Made by a program: the position numbers and the translations under genes
Shown here: piece after piece, positions 37,801 to 47,911 of the stretch
How positions within the stretch are numbered: the stretch's first letter is position 1
How the letters are laid out: each line of letters begins with the position of its first letter
NCBI RefSeq assembly: GCF_043290135.1
Contig: NC_134710.1
Span: 459,521,376-459,585,375 of the forward strand
Origin: Rhipicephalus microplus
Lineage: Eukaryota; Arthropoda; Arachnida; Ixodida; Ixodidae
Length of the DNA stretch: 64,000 nt
Reading direction: 5' to 3'
Notes under the pieces: model-generated
Databases searched by the model: none
Told to the model about the DNA's origin: nothing
The model's input: the letters and a program-made list of their open reading frames with translations, nothing else

Positions 37801-38060
37801 CGTCACATTTAGGCCCCGTGTTAACTATCTCCAGACTATGTTGCTCGCAAAGATCTAGTAATAACTTCCCATTGGTGTCTGAATATCCGTCAAGGTCATG
37901 TATGTGGGCATTCATGTCCCCTAGAAGGATGATTTCGGCCCCATTACCAAATTCCTTAATATCCGCACTCATGCAATCCACTATCTCCTGATTCTTTTCT
38001 CTGCAGTTATTCCCCGTCCACAAGTAGGCTACCCCTAGCCACGTTTCCTTTCCACCTACT
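34886..38060 (-). mobile_element. 5'-truncated LINE, copy 2 of the SGNH-type family
   Basis: Minus strand. It begins inside the endonuclease near 38060 and runs through ORF2 (to 35111), a 3' UTR with A/T homopolymers (34965-35050) and a short ATGGATGG-type tail (34886-34905). Truncation at the 5' end is the normal result of incomplete reverse transcription. It sits inside the THAP transposon. No convincing target duplication was seen. Confidence 0.75.
35111..38023 (-). CDS. LINE copy 2 ORF2: partial endonuclease plus intact reverse transcriptase
   Basis: A 970-codon uninterrupted frame; its first codon is only the first non-stop start-like codon, since the frame is open a little upstream (ETWLGVAYL). 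The endonuclease lacks its first third, but LLGDMNAHIHDLDG and SLGSDHKRITL remain. RT motifs: SYRPLTITSVLYRMAM, LDITGAYDNV, RGLRQGCSLSPLLF and catalytic LFYADDIVLFAD. Downstream are TFGNSVVCMRAEVQ, GRLALGAHG and the C-terminal finger CTCCGKDKETAEHVLIEC. It is about 70% similar by eye to copy 1 and resolves the copy 1 stop codons. The RT domain appears intact, but without a full endonuclease or promoter it should not be autonomous. Confidence 0.85.
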   Translation of the reverse strand: MWTGNNCREKNQEIVDCMSADIKEFGNGAEIILLGDMNAHIHDLDGYSDTNGKLLLDLCEQHSLEIVNTGPKCDGQITWEVGNKQSSIDYCLMTEGIYHKLTEMRIDEEGINSLGSDHKRITLQMGYETENMSMESKSGSSYLNDKQIINIAARVEEEVGEIPGKDWEYSELLHLMTKEIGKEKKTVCWKGKRKPKSWWNKEIREAIEKRREASREHRKAKKEKRPQDEVKKIWEIYLEKKSLVQKLVEAKIKGESERWMTEIHEKKEAAPRIFWSHIKALGRKSVTTQQHILDEGGNQLEGYEALGYIQKVTADSFQKSVQGISPVSKSVAEKATEEELVLDNFNWKKAEGKIPKRTAAGLDGIPVSLINELGHNTKEALLKAVEKSLKDGQIPDSWRQSRMNLIYKGKGEKDKIRSYRPLTITSVLYRMAMQAVKMKIETWAEHNDILGELQNGFRVDRRLDDNLFVLTQCIEISKIENRPLYVAFLDITGAYDNVNQEILWDILKGMGMGDDCIQLLREIYRENTVCIEWEGMRSKENVEVSRGLRQGCSLSPLLFMLYMVSMEKALEGSNIGFNLSQKQGGMMIEQKLPGLFYADDIVLFADSRDDIQQLANICGREGEALGLGFSVRKCGLMVFNDPCDQTVSIQGQEIPRVSEYKYLGVWVNESDRYMEVQEKASAAKGNRNAAIMKHRALWGYNRYEVLRGLWKGVMVPGLTFGNSVVCMRAEVQAGMDVNQRTVGRLALGAHGKTTNEAVKGDMGWAGFEAREAQSKIRFEERLRNMKESRWAEKVFRYLYRKSVDTQWRKRTRRLTSKYTAGIVSRMSTKSVKGKVREAERIYWMAAMEKKPALSNYRKGKNEIRREAFYDNSRGSALLFEARSGCLRTRSYKARFSKEEEQCTCCGKDKETAEHVLIECGDIHPGVRLGTSLQEALGFRDNNGKLNTPAIEISKRRLEYWWQKIREKGQK

Positions 38061-38076
38061 GTCTCTTACATCCCTC

Positions 38077-39202
38077 TTACATGCAGCGCCATCTCACGGC
38101 GCGCGGAGCAGTCCCCGCTGAGACAACCCGCTTCGCTAGTCCGCGGTGGCGGGGCCATTTCGTCTGCTCCGCAACGGAGCACGCCGTTGGGAAGCCAAAA
38201 GTTCTGTTCGACTTCGCCTTCATTCTTCGAAGACTACGACGAACATTCGTCTTGGCCGCCCTCCTCTTGGGGCACCTTCGCCTGGAGAGTTGGTTCAGGA
38301 TAAGCTTCCTTTGATATTTACAGTGGATGCAGGCAGTGGCCGGGCATTCTTTCGTTGTGATTGTGCAGTTCTTAGAAAAGAACTTTCCATTGAATGACGA
38401 CCACTCGCCAGACAAAGGTTCTAGACCGGCACCACAACAGACACTGAATTTATCTACATGGTCCAGCAACGCTTCCACTTCCTCACGCGTTGCAATCTGC
38501 TGCTGTTGCCACTTTCTTCCTTGCAAGTGAACTTCAACGGTAGCAGCGTTTTATTCACTTCGCACTGCAATTTTTACGAGCTTCTTCAAAGCGAGTGCGC
38601 TGTCAACATCTTTCTCGTGCTCCTCGCACTGTGCGTGCACAAAAGGGCCTCCTGAGTGAGGCAGGTGAATTTCCGACCATCCGTGAGGCGTTTTCAGGCC
38701 CGAAAATGACAAGCACCCACTCACCTCCACAGAATCGATGCTTGAAACCTGCGTTTCGAGATCCTCGATGGGCGGTGGCAAGCTTTCGGAAAACTTCTTT
38801 CTGCTTCGCTTGGCCGCAGGAAGCACCTGGTCGCAGATGCTTCGCTTTTTCCTCTTTTTTTGGGAGCCGTTTTGATATGTAGCTTGGGGCCCCGGGGAAG
38901 ATGGTAGGGAAGGCATCTTTCGCTAGCTGCGGACAATCGCGTTCGATTTCAACAACTTCCCCATTAATAGTTGTTTTGAAAGTCTGCTCAATGAAGTGTG
39001 CCTCAAAGTGCGAATTGCAAACCGCACTTGCGTCGTTGAGCTCTCTGTCGGCTCTTTTAATAAGCCTGGACCAAGCTTCGCGTTTAACGACGTCCGCCGG
39101 AACACGAAACAGTGACCGCGCTTCCTTGCACGACCGATAGCCACTGTTGCAGTATGGCAGGAAACACGTGCGGTCGCGCCTGTCCCGCCGTCGTTCCGCC
39201 AT
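38077..39202 (-). pseudogene. THAP-domain transposase-like gene, frameshifted and truncated
   Basis: ATG at 39202 (MAERRRDRRDRT) opens a THAP zinc finger: CFLPYC...W..LIKRA...AVCNSHFEAHF, then FPTIFPG (C2CH, residues about 13-100). THAP fingers bind specific DNA, in P elements the transposon ends. After about residue 115 the sense appears to shift frame within an A-rich stretch (near 38860-38880) to a Lys/Arg-rich segment ending at a good donor (GTGAGT, 38724-38719). A possible acceptor lies at 38629-38630. A later segment (38526-38077) has KECPATACIHCKYQRKLILN, resembling the region after THAP in such proteins. No catalytic domain remains; the LINE begins directly after it. Confidence 0.6.
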
Positions 39203-39451
39203 CCCACTGGTTTACATCGCCGCTGCACCAGTTCACGACGAGCACATTCTTCAACATAGGTTCAAAAAAGGGGGAGAAATTTCCTCCACGACACACCTAG
39301 AACAAAACGAGCGAGCGCCACTGGAACGTCTCGTTAGGCCGGCCGCCGGAGCTGCTGCAGCCGCAGAAGCATCCCTCTTGCTGGCGGCGCCCCTACCGGA
39401 CCACCGCGATTTTCATCGCGGCAGTGACCCCTCCGCTCCCATTGTTCGGCC

Positions 39452-39488
39452 CCGCGGACGACACACTTCCCTATTCTAGTAAACTGTA
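39452..39488 (-). repeat. Right terminal inverted repeat of the THAP transposon
   Basis: On the minus strand it starts TACAGTTTACTAGAAT and continues with AAGTGTGTCGT and CGCGGG. It is followed on plus by the ATTTGGC duplication. Confidence 0.75.
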
Positions 39489-39890
39489 ATTTGGCATTTT
39501 GTGCCGCATGGGCTATTTGATGGCCAAAGATAACCAATTTGTGCGATTAGAGATGTGGGCTATGATTGTGATATGTAGCATAATGATGGCCTTAAAGTTC
39601 CTCGCGCTCAGGCGGGTAAAAATATAGAAGTAATAAAATCTTCACCATGGCGTGAAATACGTGTAGTGTGAATGGCTGATAAAAGTTCGTGATAACCAAG
39701 TTGCGCATGCACGGCATTAGCACAAGTGTCTCGATCATCCACGCCCTTGCGTCCAAGGGCTGCGAGGCAAGTGCTCAGTGTAGCCACCGCATCGGAGAGC
39801 TCTGTGGAGAGGTGATCCCACAGAATGCCCGGGTATATGATATGAAAGATACGGATGTCTCCCACAAAAGCCAACAGTGATTTATGCCTG
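39489..39890 (-). pseudogene. LINE 3' end (same family as 7635-9644)
   Basis: Shares words such as TGATGGCCAAAGA, AGAGATGTG, GGGCCTTAAAGTTC-like and GTAAAAA...GAAGTAATAAAATC with 7690-7820 in the same orientation. Its 3' end is cut by the THAP transposon: GCCAAAT (minus) is repeated at 34794-34788, after which a CATCATCAT tail continues leftwards. Confidence 0.6.
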
Positions 39891-40005
39891 AAAAGTGGTT
39901 CCGGCGTACATTGCAGGCTGCCGGTACATTGTGGAATGGTTGGCGACGATATGTCTGATGACCGCCCCACTCGCAGTGCAAAATTATTTGCTCCTTATGT
40001 TTAAT
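39891..40005 (+). pseudogene. LINE RNase H fragment
   Basis: The plus frame gives RLPVHCGMVGDDMSDD, nearly the same as 28495-28550. A tiny dispersed remnant. Confidence 0.45.
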
Positions 40006-40019
40006 ACCTATTGAATTCG

Positions 40020-41539
40020 CCTCCAGCTGCCACGATGGCGCCCAATTTTCAGGGGAGACCGTCGAAGAGCTTTGTCACAAGATCACTTGCGCTAGGCGCT
40101 TCCATTCCACTTTTATGGCAGCCCACAGCGCGTCTTCAGAGCCGCGCTGAATTGGGTGCCGCGAAAGTGCTTTCATTGCGCCCCGCACAGTCTCACATAT
40201 GTTCATGTCGGCGTCTTGTGGAAGCCACACCAGCAGCATCACTCCCAGCAGTTCCGGCGAGCTTGCTGTTGATTTGGCCGTGTGGATGGGGCTGCGGTAC
40301 TGTTGGAAGAATTACAACCAATCAGGGAACGGTCCGTCGAGATCATACGACACCACGACTATTTCGATCAAATCGCAGTATGCGACAGCGCTGAACCTGT
40401 CCTCTATGCGAATTACCGGTTCAAGGCCTTCCTTGGACAACGCATTCTACGCGCTAACGGAGCAGCGGCGCTGTTTGCTACGCGCTGTAGGTATCCAGCC
40501 TCAAATCTGCAGAAGGAATGTAAACCGTTATTCTATGTCTTTCTGCCACTCTTGTCATCATCAATGATTGCGAAATAGCAGGCTTAATATCAGCACCCTG
40601 CAAAATATACGAAATCATAATGATTTTACCAAAGCAGAGGCTCCTTTCGGAGTCGCGATAACAACAAAGTATACGTATTGAATAATAGCGATCACAAAAA
40701 AACTAGACAGCCAACGTACTAAATTGAAAAAATATCAGACCTGGCGTTGTCAGATCTCCAAACTCTCTGACGATAGTCCCAGCGAGTGGAAAACGTTGAC
40801 TCATCCGTAAATATTACACACCGGGAGTCTTCCACAGTCATTTCTGCGTGTTCTTTGGCATACGCAAGTCTTGCTAGCTCATTGACCTCTGTAAGTGCAG
40901 GCTTTTGGGCTTGCACACGGCTCCGCAGCCCTTTATAATACTGTCCCGTAGCCGCGACGATGAAGGAACGTGCACGACAGGATCAGGAGCAAGCCGCAAC
41001 AATCTTTTATTTCACTGGGCTGACCTGCGCCCGAAAGAAACAAGTGAACCACCGTACAGCTGGCGAACTACTACACCGGTGCCCATGGCTGCCCTCGGCT
41101 TATTCGCGAGGGGCGTTTTCCGATAAAACGCCGCACGAAGATAAGTTCACGGATCACGCCTTCATGATGGCGTGCCGATACACACTAGCCACGTGCGTCA
41201 CAAGCAAAGCGATAAGGATGGCAAGTGATTGCGGCAATACACTCGACGTCTGATGGTTGACATGCTGGCCGAGAGATTCAAGCTGTCCATCTGTCGAGCT
41301 GTGATGAACGGAGCCTCCTTTGCAGCTTGTACAATAAGTAGGTCTTTCGCACTGTCCGTCGCACGCTGCCTGAGGTCACGTGGAAAGTTCCAGAGGCATC
41401 CATTTTCACGAAATGACTGGGAAAATTTATTTATTGTAGACAAAGGTCGGTTGATAATTCTAGAAATTTCAGGCTGTTTTATTTTGTGCCGGTAAAGTGA
41501 ATCAATCTGCGCTTTCTCTTCCAAAGAAACGCTCGGCAT
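40020..41539 (-). pseudogene. Tc1/mariner-type transposase relic
   Basis: An ATG at 41539 starts MPSVSLEEKAQIDSLYRHK, KIKQPEISRIINRPLSTI and RDLRQRATDSAKDLL, the helix-turn-helix DNA-binding half of Tc1 transposases. Near 40730-40900, LARLAYAKEHAEMTVED and CVIFTDESTF hold the first catalytic Asp. Near 40400-40250, AVAYCDLIEIVVV and YDLDGPFPDWLY precede a decayed second Asp block. The NIIEN-type third-acid block around 40190 contains stops. C-terminal pieces (LVTKLFDGLP) lie near 40060. Frameshifts and stops occur throughout, so it is extinct. TIRs were not located. Confidence 0.7.
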
Positions 41540-42192
41540 TTTCAACTTAAGTGAGGCCTTTTCGGGTACGTTTCTGAAAGAAGGGTGTAGGCAAATCAGT
41601 GCTGGTGAATGAGATACGACGATCGTTTGAAAAGTAACCAGAAACCGATGACATTTATCTCTTTTTTGTATCATGCATTGACCAATTGCACTATACGACG
41701 CTGAAGTAAAATCAAGGAATTGCGAGTGATATGATCAAAAGCGATTGGTATGCTCACGATGGCCACCATTATGACCATACGAAAACTACAGCAGAAATAG
41801 AGGTAACGCACTATAGAGGGATCGCGCAGTGCTACCAAACCGAATGTGCACGTCTGTCAATAGTGATGACTGCACAGGGAACACTATACTGTTTCTAATG
41901 CTTGAAACACGCACTCCGCTGTTCGCGTTTCATTTGACGCCGCTAGTACTTCAGCAGCCACGTCAGGATTGATTGCGCTCTTCCTCAAATACAAGCAGTC
42001 AAATCAAGCAGTCACACTGGTTGCTCACAGTACATAACAGCACAATTAGTTTGATAAGAGGTATACTTCACGGTGTCACAACCCAAAAACTCTATGCAGT
42101 TTCATTTCATAAAAATATGCAAGAATATAGATGTCAACACTTATGATTTGTCTACCGACAAGTTCTCATGCAGAGCGAAAGATTAGAAAACA
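41540..42192. other. Spacer, nothing recognised
   Basis: AT-rich sequence between the Tc1 relic and the next transposon. It may hold the 5' TIR of the Tc1 relic, which I could not identify. Confidence 0.3.
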
Positions 42193-43527
42193 CACTTTTA
42201 GAAAAAAGTTATTAAAAATGTAGCAACTGCAAGCAAACAGGTAGTAACTGCAGCACTTACTACCCTTTTGTATTAGTACCCTTTTTTTACTACCTACGTT
42301 AGTAAACAGTTACTAGCTGTAGCCGTTACTAACTTTTTGCGACCTGTTCACTACCTATGTTAGTAAAGAGTTAGTAACTAGAATGAAAGAGGTAGTAACT
42401 GCATTCGTTACTACCTTTCTTGCTTCGTTACTACCTTTTTGCTACCCGGCTGCTGAATATTTCAATCAAAAACAGTGTGTTTTTCCGATTCTGATAATTC
42501 ATGAGCGGAATCGTCTCGACGTATCATCATTAAACGGGAAAATGACGCAGGAGATATCCATAGATCAAGAAAAAAATTGTTTAAATTACGCAACCGAGAT
42601 ATGTAAACGCCATTTTGATATTGTCGAAACGAAGAAGGACAAGTCAACAAACCATAAGCAAGTGCTACACGCGTTGTAATAGACAATTACTACAAACTTA
42701 GTAAATTACAGGAAATTAACAAGGACGACGGTTCAAAATAGCCAGACGGTCACAATTGATCCGGAAGACGGTCACAATCAATCCACTGTGGCGTTTCTCC
42801 AAATTTTATTGTTGTTTTGGCGCGTGAAACCCCAAAAATGATTAATACCATTTAGCCGCTGATATACTAGCTCTGTGAAGCATTCAAATGCACTGAGACT
42901 ATGCTAATAAGTACGGTACCTTGTTTCAGCCACTGTGAGTAATGCCTTTTTGTGGCCTTTTATATTCAAAAGATATTATATCTATTTTTTTGAAGTAAGG
43001 CTGAATAAAAGTCTTGTGCTACGTCTTCAAACACACGTAGTCAGGTAGTATGATATAGTTGCAGATTTACATTAGCTATAATTCACCCAGAAAGACAAGT
43101 GCTTTCTTGTGCCAGACATACATCTGCAAAGTAGGGGCTATATATACCACACGTGTACTTCCTACTGTAACGTAAAAATATAGTGAACTTCTTAGGTCTA
43201 TGTATTCTTCGCGTTCATTGCGCACCACGCAAGGTTACCAGAAGCTGTGTAGTAATGAATGACCAACATGAGCAGTGAAGAAAAACTATGCTAAGATATA
43301 TGAACAGGGTGTTATCGGTTGCTACTTTTTTTACCCTTTAGAGTTACTGCCCATTGGTGGTAACGACTAGGGTAGTAACAGTTACTAAATGCTGGTAGTA
43401 ACACCAAAGGGGTAACTGTTACCACCCTCGCCCTTACTAACTGCGCTTACTACCAGGGTTGTAACATATGTGACAAGCCGTTACTACCCCAAAGTTAGCA
43501 AGTACTACTACCTTTTTTCTAAGAGTG
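42193..43527. mobile_element. Non-autonomous DNA transposon with GTAGTAAC-rich subterminal arrays
   Basis: The ends are CACTTTTAGAAAAAAG on the left and the reverse complement CACTCTTAGAAAAAAG on the right. The inner 200-250 bases at each end are crowded with GTAGTAAC / GTTACTAC words in both orientations (42230-42450 and 43320-43515). The middle (42450-43320) has no recognisable transposase; the small frame at 42383-42679 matches nothing I know. The target duplication is unclear (only CA on both sides), so the superfamily cannot be named. Confidence 0.6.
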
Positions 43528-45050
43528 CAAGCGTGCACAGCCAGTGCAATCAAAATTATTGCTCCAGCTGCTTACTCTTCAACATATTTATATGAATCGT
43601 ATGAATAAGCGAAATTAACAATTGAGAAGAGTATAATAAATGTAGATTTAAAATGAGGTGCATCAATTAAAAACCTAATGCAGTCTAAGGCAAAATTACC
43701 CGAAAAAGGAGTAACGGAGCCCAATAGGCGCGCGCTATCAACGTATAGACCGTTGAGTAGCAACCCCAAAGGGAAGCGTGCCGCGCAAAACCACTTACTC
43801 TCCAAACACGCTCAAATGGATGAACCACAAGGGTATTGCAGGCAGCGCGAAAAGCAATGCCAAGGTGACCAGCCCTCTTTCTCCTCCTCTGCTGTCTCAG
43901 TCTTTCCCCGTATTTTGCCGGCGTCGGATCGCGTTGCGTCGCGCTCGGAGGGCTCGACCACGGCCGCCTGGATTCCACGATCTAAAACTACGACGTGATG
44001 CTTGTGTACAGAAGTATGTTTGGATGAGTGTGGGCTGCTCCTTTTGCGTTTCGCTGCACCCATGAAGTCTGGAGCAAGTCTCGACACGTCACCACGCCGC
44101 GCTGTATATCTCTGGCTTTAAGATAGTCACGACCAACACACGACAGCAACAGTTGGGAAGGCCAATATGGCGGACGAGAAGACAACAGGTCTATCGGATA
44201 CATACTTCAGTTGGACTCAGCGCAGCAAACAGCACTGGGGTCTAAAGCAAATAGGTTATCATTCTCTGCTTGTCGCGCGTGCGATACGGATCGCGCTTAC
44301 CGGCAACTGGCTCGGTCGTGTTGTATATCGCATGCACGAAATGCATCACGAAGGTCAGCTTCGGCGTCTGCAGTTCACCTGTGCTTTGCGGCTGCCTGGA
44401 AATCGGCCGCCATTGCCGTCGGCCTCCCGTACGCTCGCTCATCGAGAGCTCGCCTGTCTTCGACGCCGCGATGAGCTCCGGGCTGACGATATTGGGCTGA
44501 GACCTCGTCGGTGTGTTGGGAGTCGTCGAAAACACGTTGCGGGTTCTCGTAAAGAGCTTGGTTGTAGTAGGTAGCACGCTGTAAGTGCACCAGCACGGGC
44601 TGGCGGGGCTTTCGCTAGCGTCGGAACTCACTGAAAATTGGTCGCTATTACAGTTTGCTTTCCCGTCGGTCGGTCACAAGCAGCTCGGCGCCGTCCGTTG
44701 GTCGCGGCGGCGGACTCGCGTTTGCGCACTGCACTCGTTCGAGTTTGTGGAAAAGGGCCACATCACCGTCGATTTCTTCGGCGCTAGCTCCAAACTAGCT
44801 TTGCGCTGTTCGTGGTGGCGGCCAAGCGTGCGCTCGCTCTCCTGTTCGAAGTTCGCTGGCGGCAGGCATTTCGCGCGCAGCGCCATGTTTCGTCTCGCGT
44901 TCGCTTGCTCGGGCTGAACGACGTCCCTCGCTTAGGACGCGCCGACTTGTTAGCGGCACAGTGGTTCGTGGAGTTGTGACTGCGGACGCCGCTCCTAAGC
45001 TGTTGCGCTACGGGGATCGAAACGAGTCTTTGACGATGTGTGACATCACG
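43528..45050. other. GC-richer spacer, possible gene start, function unknown
   Basis: From about 43850 to 45040 the sequence is GC- and CpG-rich with several open frames on both strands, unlike the flanking AT-rich DNA. It leads into the duplicated intron-exon module. An ATG at 44167 (MADEKTTGLSDT) opens a 135-codon frame that I do not recognise. A promoter and first exon are possible, but nothing decisive is visible. Confidence 0.3.
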
Positions 45051-45500
45051 GTAAAATCATTAGCATGTCATATCTCACGTATGTTTTCATTTCACCTTGC
45101 ACGCATTTCTTGTATGAATTTGTATGCATCCTCTGTCACGTGTGACTCACTATTTTACATACTTTTGTGCAGCCGTGGGCACACACTGTGCTGAAGACTG
45201 TCTGCGCTGGCGTCTGCCATGCCTGTCATCCATCTCTTTCGTCAGAGCAGCTTCAGAAGGACTGTGCGAGATGTGAAGGTAAAGTTAATTTTGTGTCATA
45301 TTTCAATGCTTGTTTTTATGCTAACTTGCATTTACTTGTCAAATGCGTGCATCTACATCTTCTGTCACGTGTGTCTAACTATTTTTATTATATTATTGTA
45401 CGTGCAGCCGTGGGAACACAACAAGCAGAAATCTGCGTGCGCTGGCGTCTGCAATGCCTGTCATCTATCGATTCCGTTGAAGGAGCTCCCCAAGGAATGA
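45051..45500 (+). other. Tandemly duplicated intron-exon module
   Basis: Two copies of an intron followed by an exon. Intron one 45051-45172 (GTAAAA...TTTTGTGCAG), exon 45173-45278. Intron two 45279-45407 (GTAAAG...GTACGTGCAG), exon from 45408. Both exons begin CCGTGGG and share GCGCTGGCGTCTGC and ATGCCTGTCAT. Both introns share CTGTCACGTGTG before the branch region. The 106-bp exon is not a multiple of three and no recognised protein results, so it may be non-coding RNA or an old paralogous exon. Confidence 0.55.
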
Positions 45501-45814
45501 AGAAGATGTGACAACGAGACTGGATTTGTACACTTCACCATAAATTCACATAAAATAACGGAGAAACTTCATGTGTATGTCGGAAAATATCATATTTCGA
45601 TGTCTCACTTTTGTCTTTCGTTGTTGCCGTGACTGCGAAAGCAGTTACACATACGTGGCTAACTACTTTTTCGCGTGTTTTTTTTTTCAGCGCGATCTGT
45701 TGCTCACTGCGCAGAAAAACAGGCGAAAAAAAGTATTAGGCCTGGCGGAAAATAAACAAAAAACAATGTTTGAACTGGGGACAAAACCGTTCATCTGATC
45801 GGAGTATTTGAGTG

Positions 45815-46050
45815 GATCAACCGTTCGTCCGGCAAGGTGCAACTGTGAGGAATAACGGTTTTCCGGTAAGGTGTAAATGTGGGGATTAACAGTTGCTCTG
45901 TAAGGTGCAAATGTGAGGACTAGATGTTAGTCCTTTGAGGTGAGTTGTGGGACTAACGGTTACTCACTAAGGTGTAAATGTGAGGACTAAATAGTAGTTC
46001 CTTGAGCTCTTCTGCGGGGACTAACTGTTAGACCCGCTGCCGTTAGTCCT
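45815..46050. repeat. Degenerate minisatellite with GGACTAACGGTT-type units
   Basis: Four or more imperfect units contain AAGGTGYAAATGTGAGGACTA and ACGGTT/CAGTT, with spacing of about 34 to 67 bases. Several units include self-complementary TTAGTCC / GGACTAA words. Confidence 0.6.
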
Positions 46051-46282
46051 AAAAAGAATTAATGGTTGTGGCAGCCTCATTAGACCCCAAAAGGACGAAC
46101 CACACACCTTTTTAACACCCTTCTGCCTTAGAGTGTATGGACAAAATTTGAAATCAAATGCTGCTTGACATTTAAAAAAAAATTTTCTTAAGCACGCTTT
46201 CACGTTTATATGACATTGATGTTAGCTTTACTGCTGAGAGTGGTGGGTGTGTACGAGTGAGGCCGTTAGACAAAGCACCATT

Positions 46283-46432
46283 TCACACTGGGCCTGTGAA
46301 GTTCCGTTGTGCTAAATTTTCATAGCTCAACAGGTGCACTGCCAGCTGCTTGCAAAAACTGTAATACGCCGGGACCTGCAGTAGCTGTTGCCATGTGTCC
46401 ATGTCAATGTATCTTCCATGGCCGACATGGAC
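46283..46432 (-). CDS. BEN-domain terminal exon
   Basis: On the minus strand, after an acceptor (TTTTATGCAG, AG at 46434-46433), the frame reads VHVGHGRYIDMDTWQQLL, then YYSFCKQLAVHLLSYENLAQ and RNFTGPV before a stop. This resembles a BEN domain (VH.G.G..I....W......S.F...LA..L...E.L..RS.TG), an alpha-helical DNA- or chromatin-binding fold. Only the C-terminal domain part is seen; other exons would lie at higher coordinates, where I found none with confidence. It could be a processed or dead copy, though no stop interrupts the block. Confidence 0.45.
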   Translation of the reverse strand, partial: VHVGHGRYIDMDTWQQLLQVPAYYSFCKQLAVHLLSYENLAQRNFTGPV

Positions 46433-47852
46433 CTGCATAAAAGCAACTCCTTCTATACTCCCGATATTGAAGGCATTAAAACAACAGAGCACATGAAAGT
46501 GCCCAATTTCAGAGGAGGCTTTTAAGTCACTTCAAGCAATTTCTTACTGTAATTGTCCACATGCACCTAGTCCTTTGCATTTATGCAATTCGCTGAAGTT
46601 GTTTTGGAGCAGGCAAAAATGTATTATGGAGCAGCAAAAGTGGCCTTCGGAGAACGTGTCGATGGACGCAGTTTTATGACACGTACTACGCCCACGACAA
46701 ATGATCAATAAAAACATACTTTCCTGGCCACCACTCAAGCGTGATAAAATTATAAAAATCAATATTTTAAATATCACCCAGAGATAAGCTGACCTAATAA
46801 ACAAAGATAGGGGTAATCAATAGAACCATAGGACGTTGCTGTAAAATAACTAAAGACTACATGATTATCGCATATTAGCTTGTCCATATTTGAGCAAAAA
46901 AATATCACAGAAAAAGAAACACACATAACGCTTGTCAAATAAGTTCATCGACCACACGTTTCTTTTACTGCTCCTTAAGAAGCTGCTTGGGGTGCTCATC
47001 AGAAGCTGCGTGGGGTGTTTTGTATCTTTGGAATGACCCATTGAGCGTAAACATTTTTGGATTCAGGGCGGTTACTGAATATATAAAAGAGTAAGCAATG
47101 CACTTAAGCGCCATTCCAAGCACAAAAAATCAATGCATTCGACACATGAGCACTAAGCAGAACGTTTCCTTAACTAGTGAATTCCAAAGTTTGCTGAGGT
47201 TACTTAGGTCGCAGCAGCACGCGTGAAGAACATTTGTGACGTCTAGTAGCCGTCTCGGTGTGCACCCAGCAACGTGCATGGCAGCCACGTAAATATCCGC
47301 AAATGCAGACAAGTTATGATGTTCGGGAAGCCACATATTACAGTCTTACTTTAAAATTAAGATGCTTTTGTGGCACAGTGCCAAGCACCGTACACAGTGA
47401 AATATACGAAAGTTTGAAATTTCGGATGTCAAAGCTTTTCGGTTCCCAGTTTGTCAGACTTTCCGTTCTGATTAGGCGACCTAAATAGCATTTACCTAAA
47501 AGCACACCTCTGCTACAAACCATTTCATGAGTGGGAATCAGCGCTGCCTTGCTACTACAGCAATGTCAATGGGCAGAGGCAGACAGAAAAAAAAGCGGGG
47601 GAGGGGGGTGGGTGCTATTGCAGCGCAGCGCGGCGCGTCTTTATAATAGGCACCGGATCGCAAAGAGGCAGGATGGCTGCAGCACAGGAAACGCGCCAGT
47701 ACGAATTAATAGGCAACATCCCTTTATGATAAGCATATTCAGTTATATGCTATGTAGTGCATGTGGCCTGGTGCAGTTGAAGGCATACTGCGCTTTTTAT
47801 TTGACACAATTCGCTAGATTTTGCCACTGACGTTGGCGCCGTTGGCACTCAA
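46433..47852. other. Spacer, nothing firmly recognised
   Basis: Mostly AT-rich. Minus-strand frames at 47130-47336 and 47338-47523 look protein-like in composition but match no family I know; they could be upstream exons of the BEN gene. Confidence 0.3.
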
Positions 47853-47862
47853 TGTATATATA

Positions 47863-47911
<49 letters not shown>

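Larger units (their letters stand above)
34795..39488 (-). mobile_element. THAP-domain (P-superfamily-like) DNA transposon with nested LINE
   Basis: The ends are inverted repeats: left TACAGTGTACTAGAAT..., right (reverse complement) TACAGTTTACTAGAAT.... They share AAGTGTGTCGT and CGCGGG within the first 37 bases, with weaker similarity to about 65. The 7-mer ATTTGGC flanks both sides directly (34788-34794 and 39489-39495). The interior encodes a THAP finger protein on the minus strand. A LINE (34886-38060) occupies the left part, leaving only about 90 bases between the left TIR and the LINE. P elements normally make 8-bp duplications, so the exact superfamily is uncertain. Confidence 0.65.

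Noticed and set aside
44167..44574. 135-codon frame from a good-context ATG (MADEKTTG)
   Set aside because: Not recognised and Arg-rich in a CpG-rich stretch with open frames on both strands; reported only as part of the unassigned GC-rich interval.
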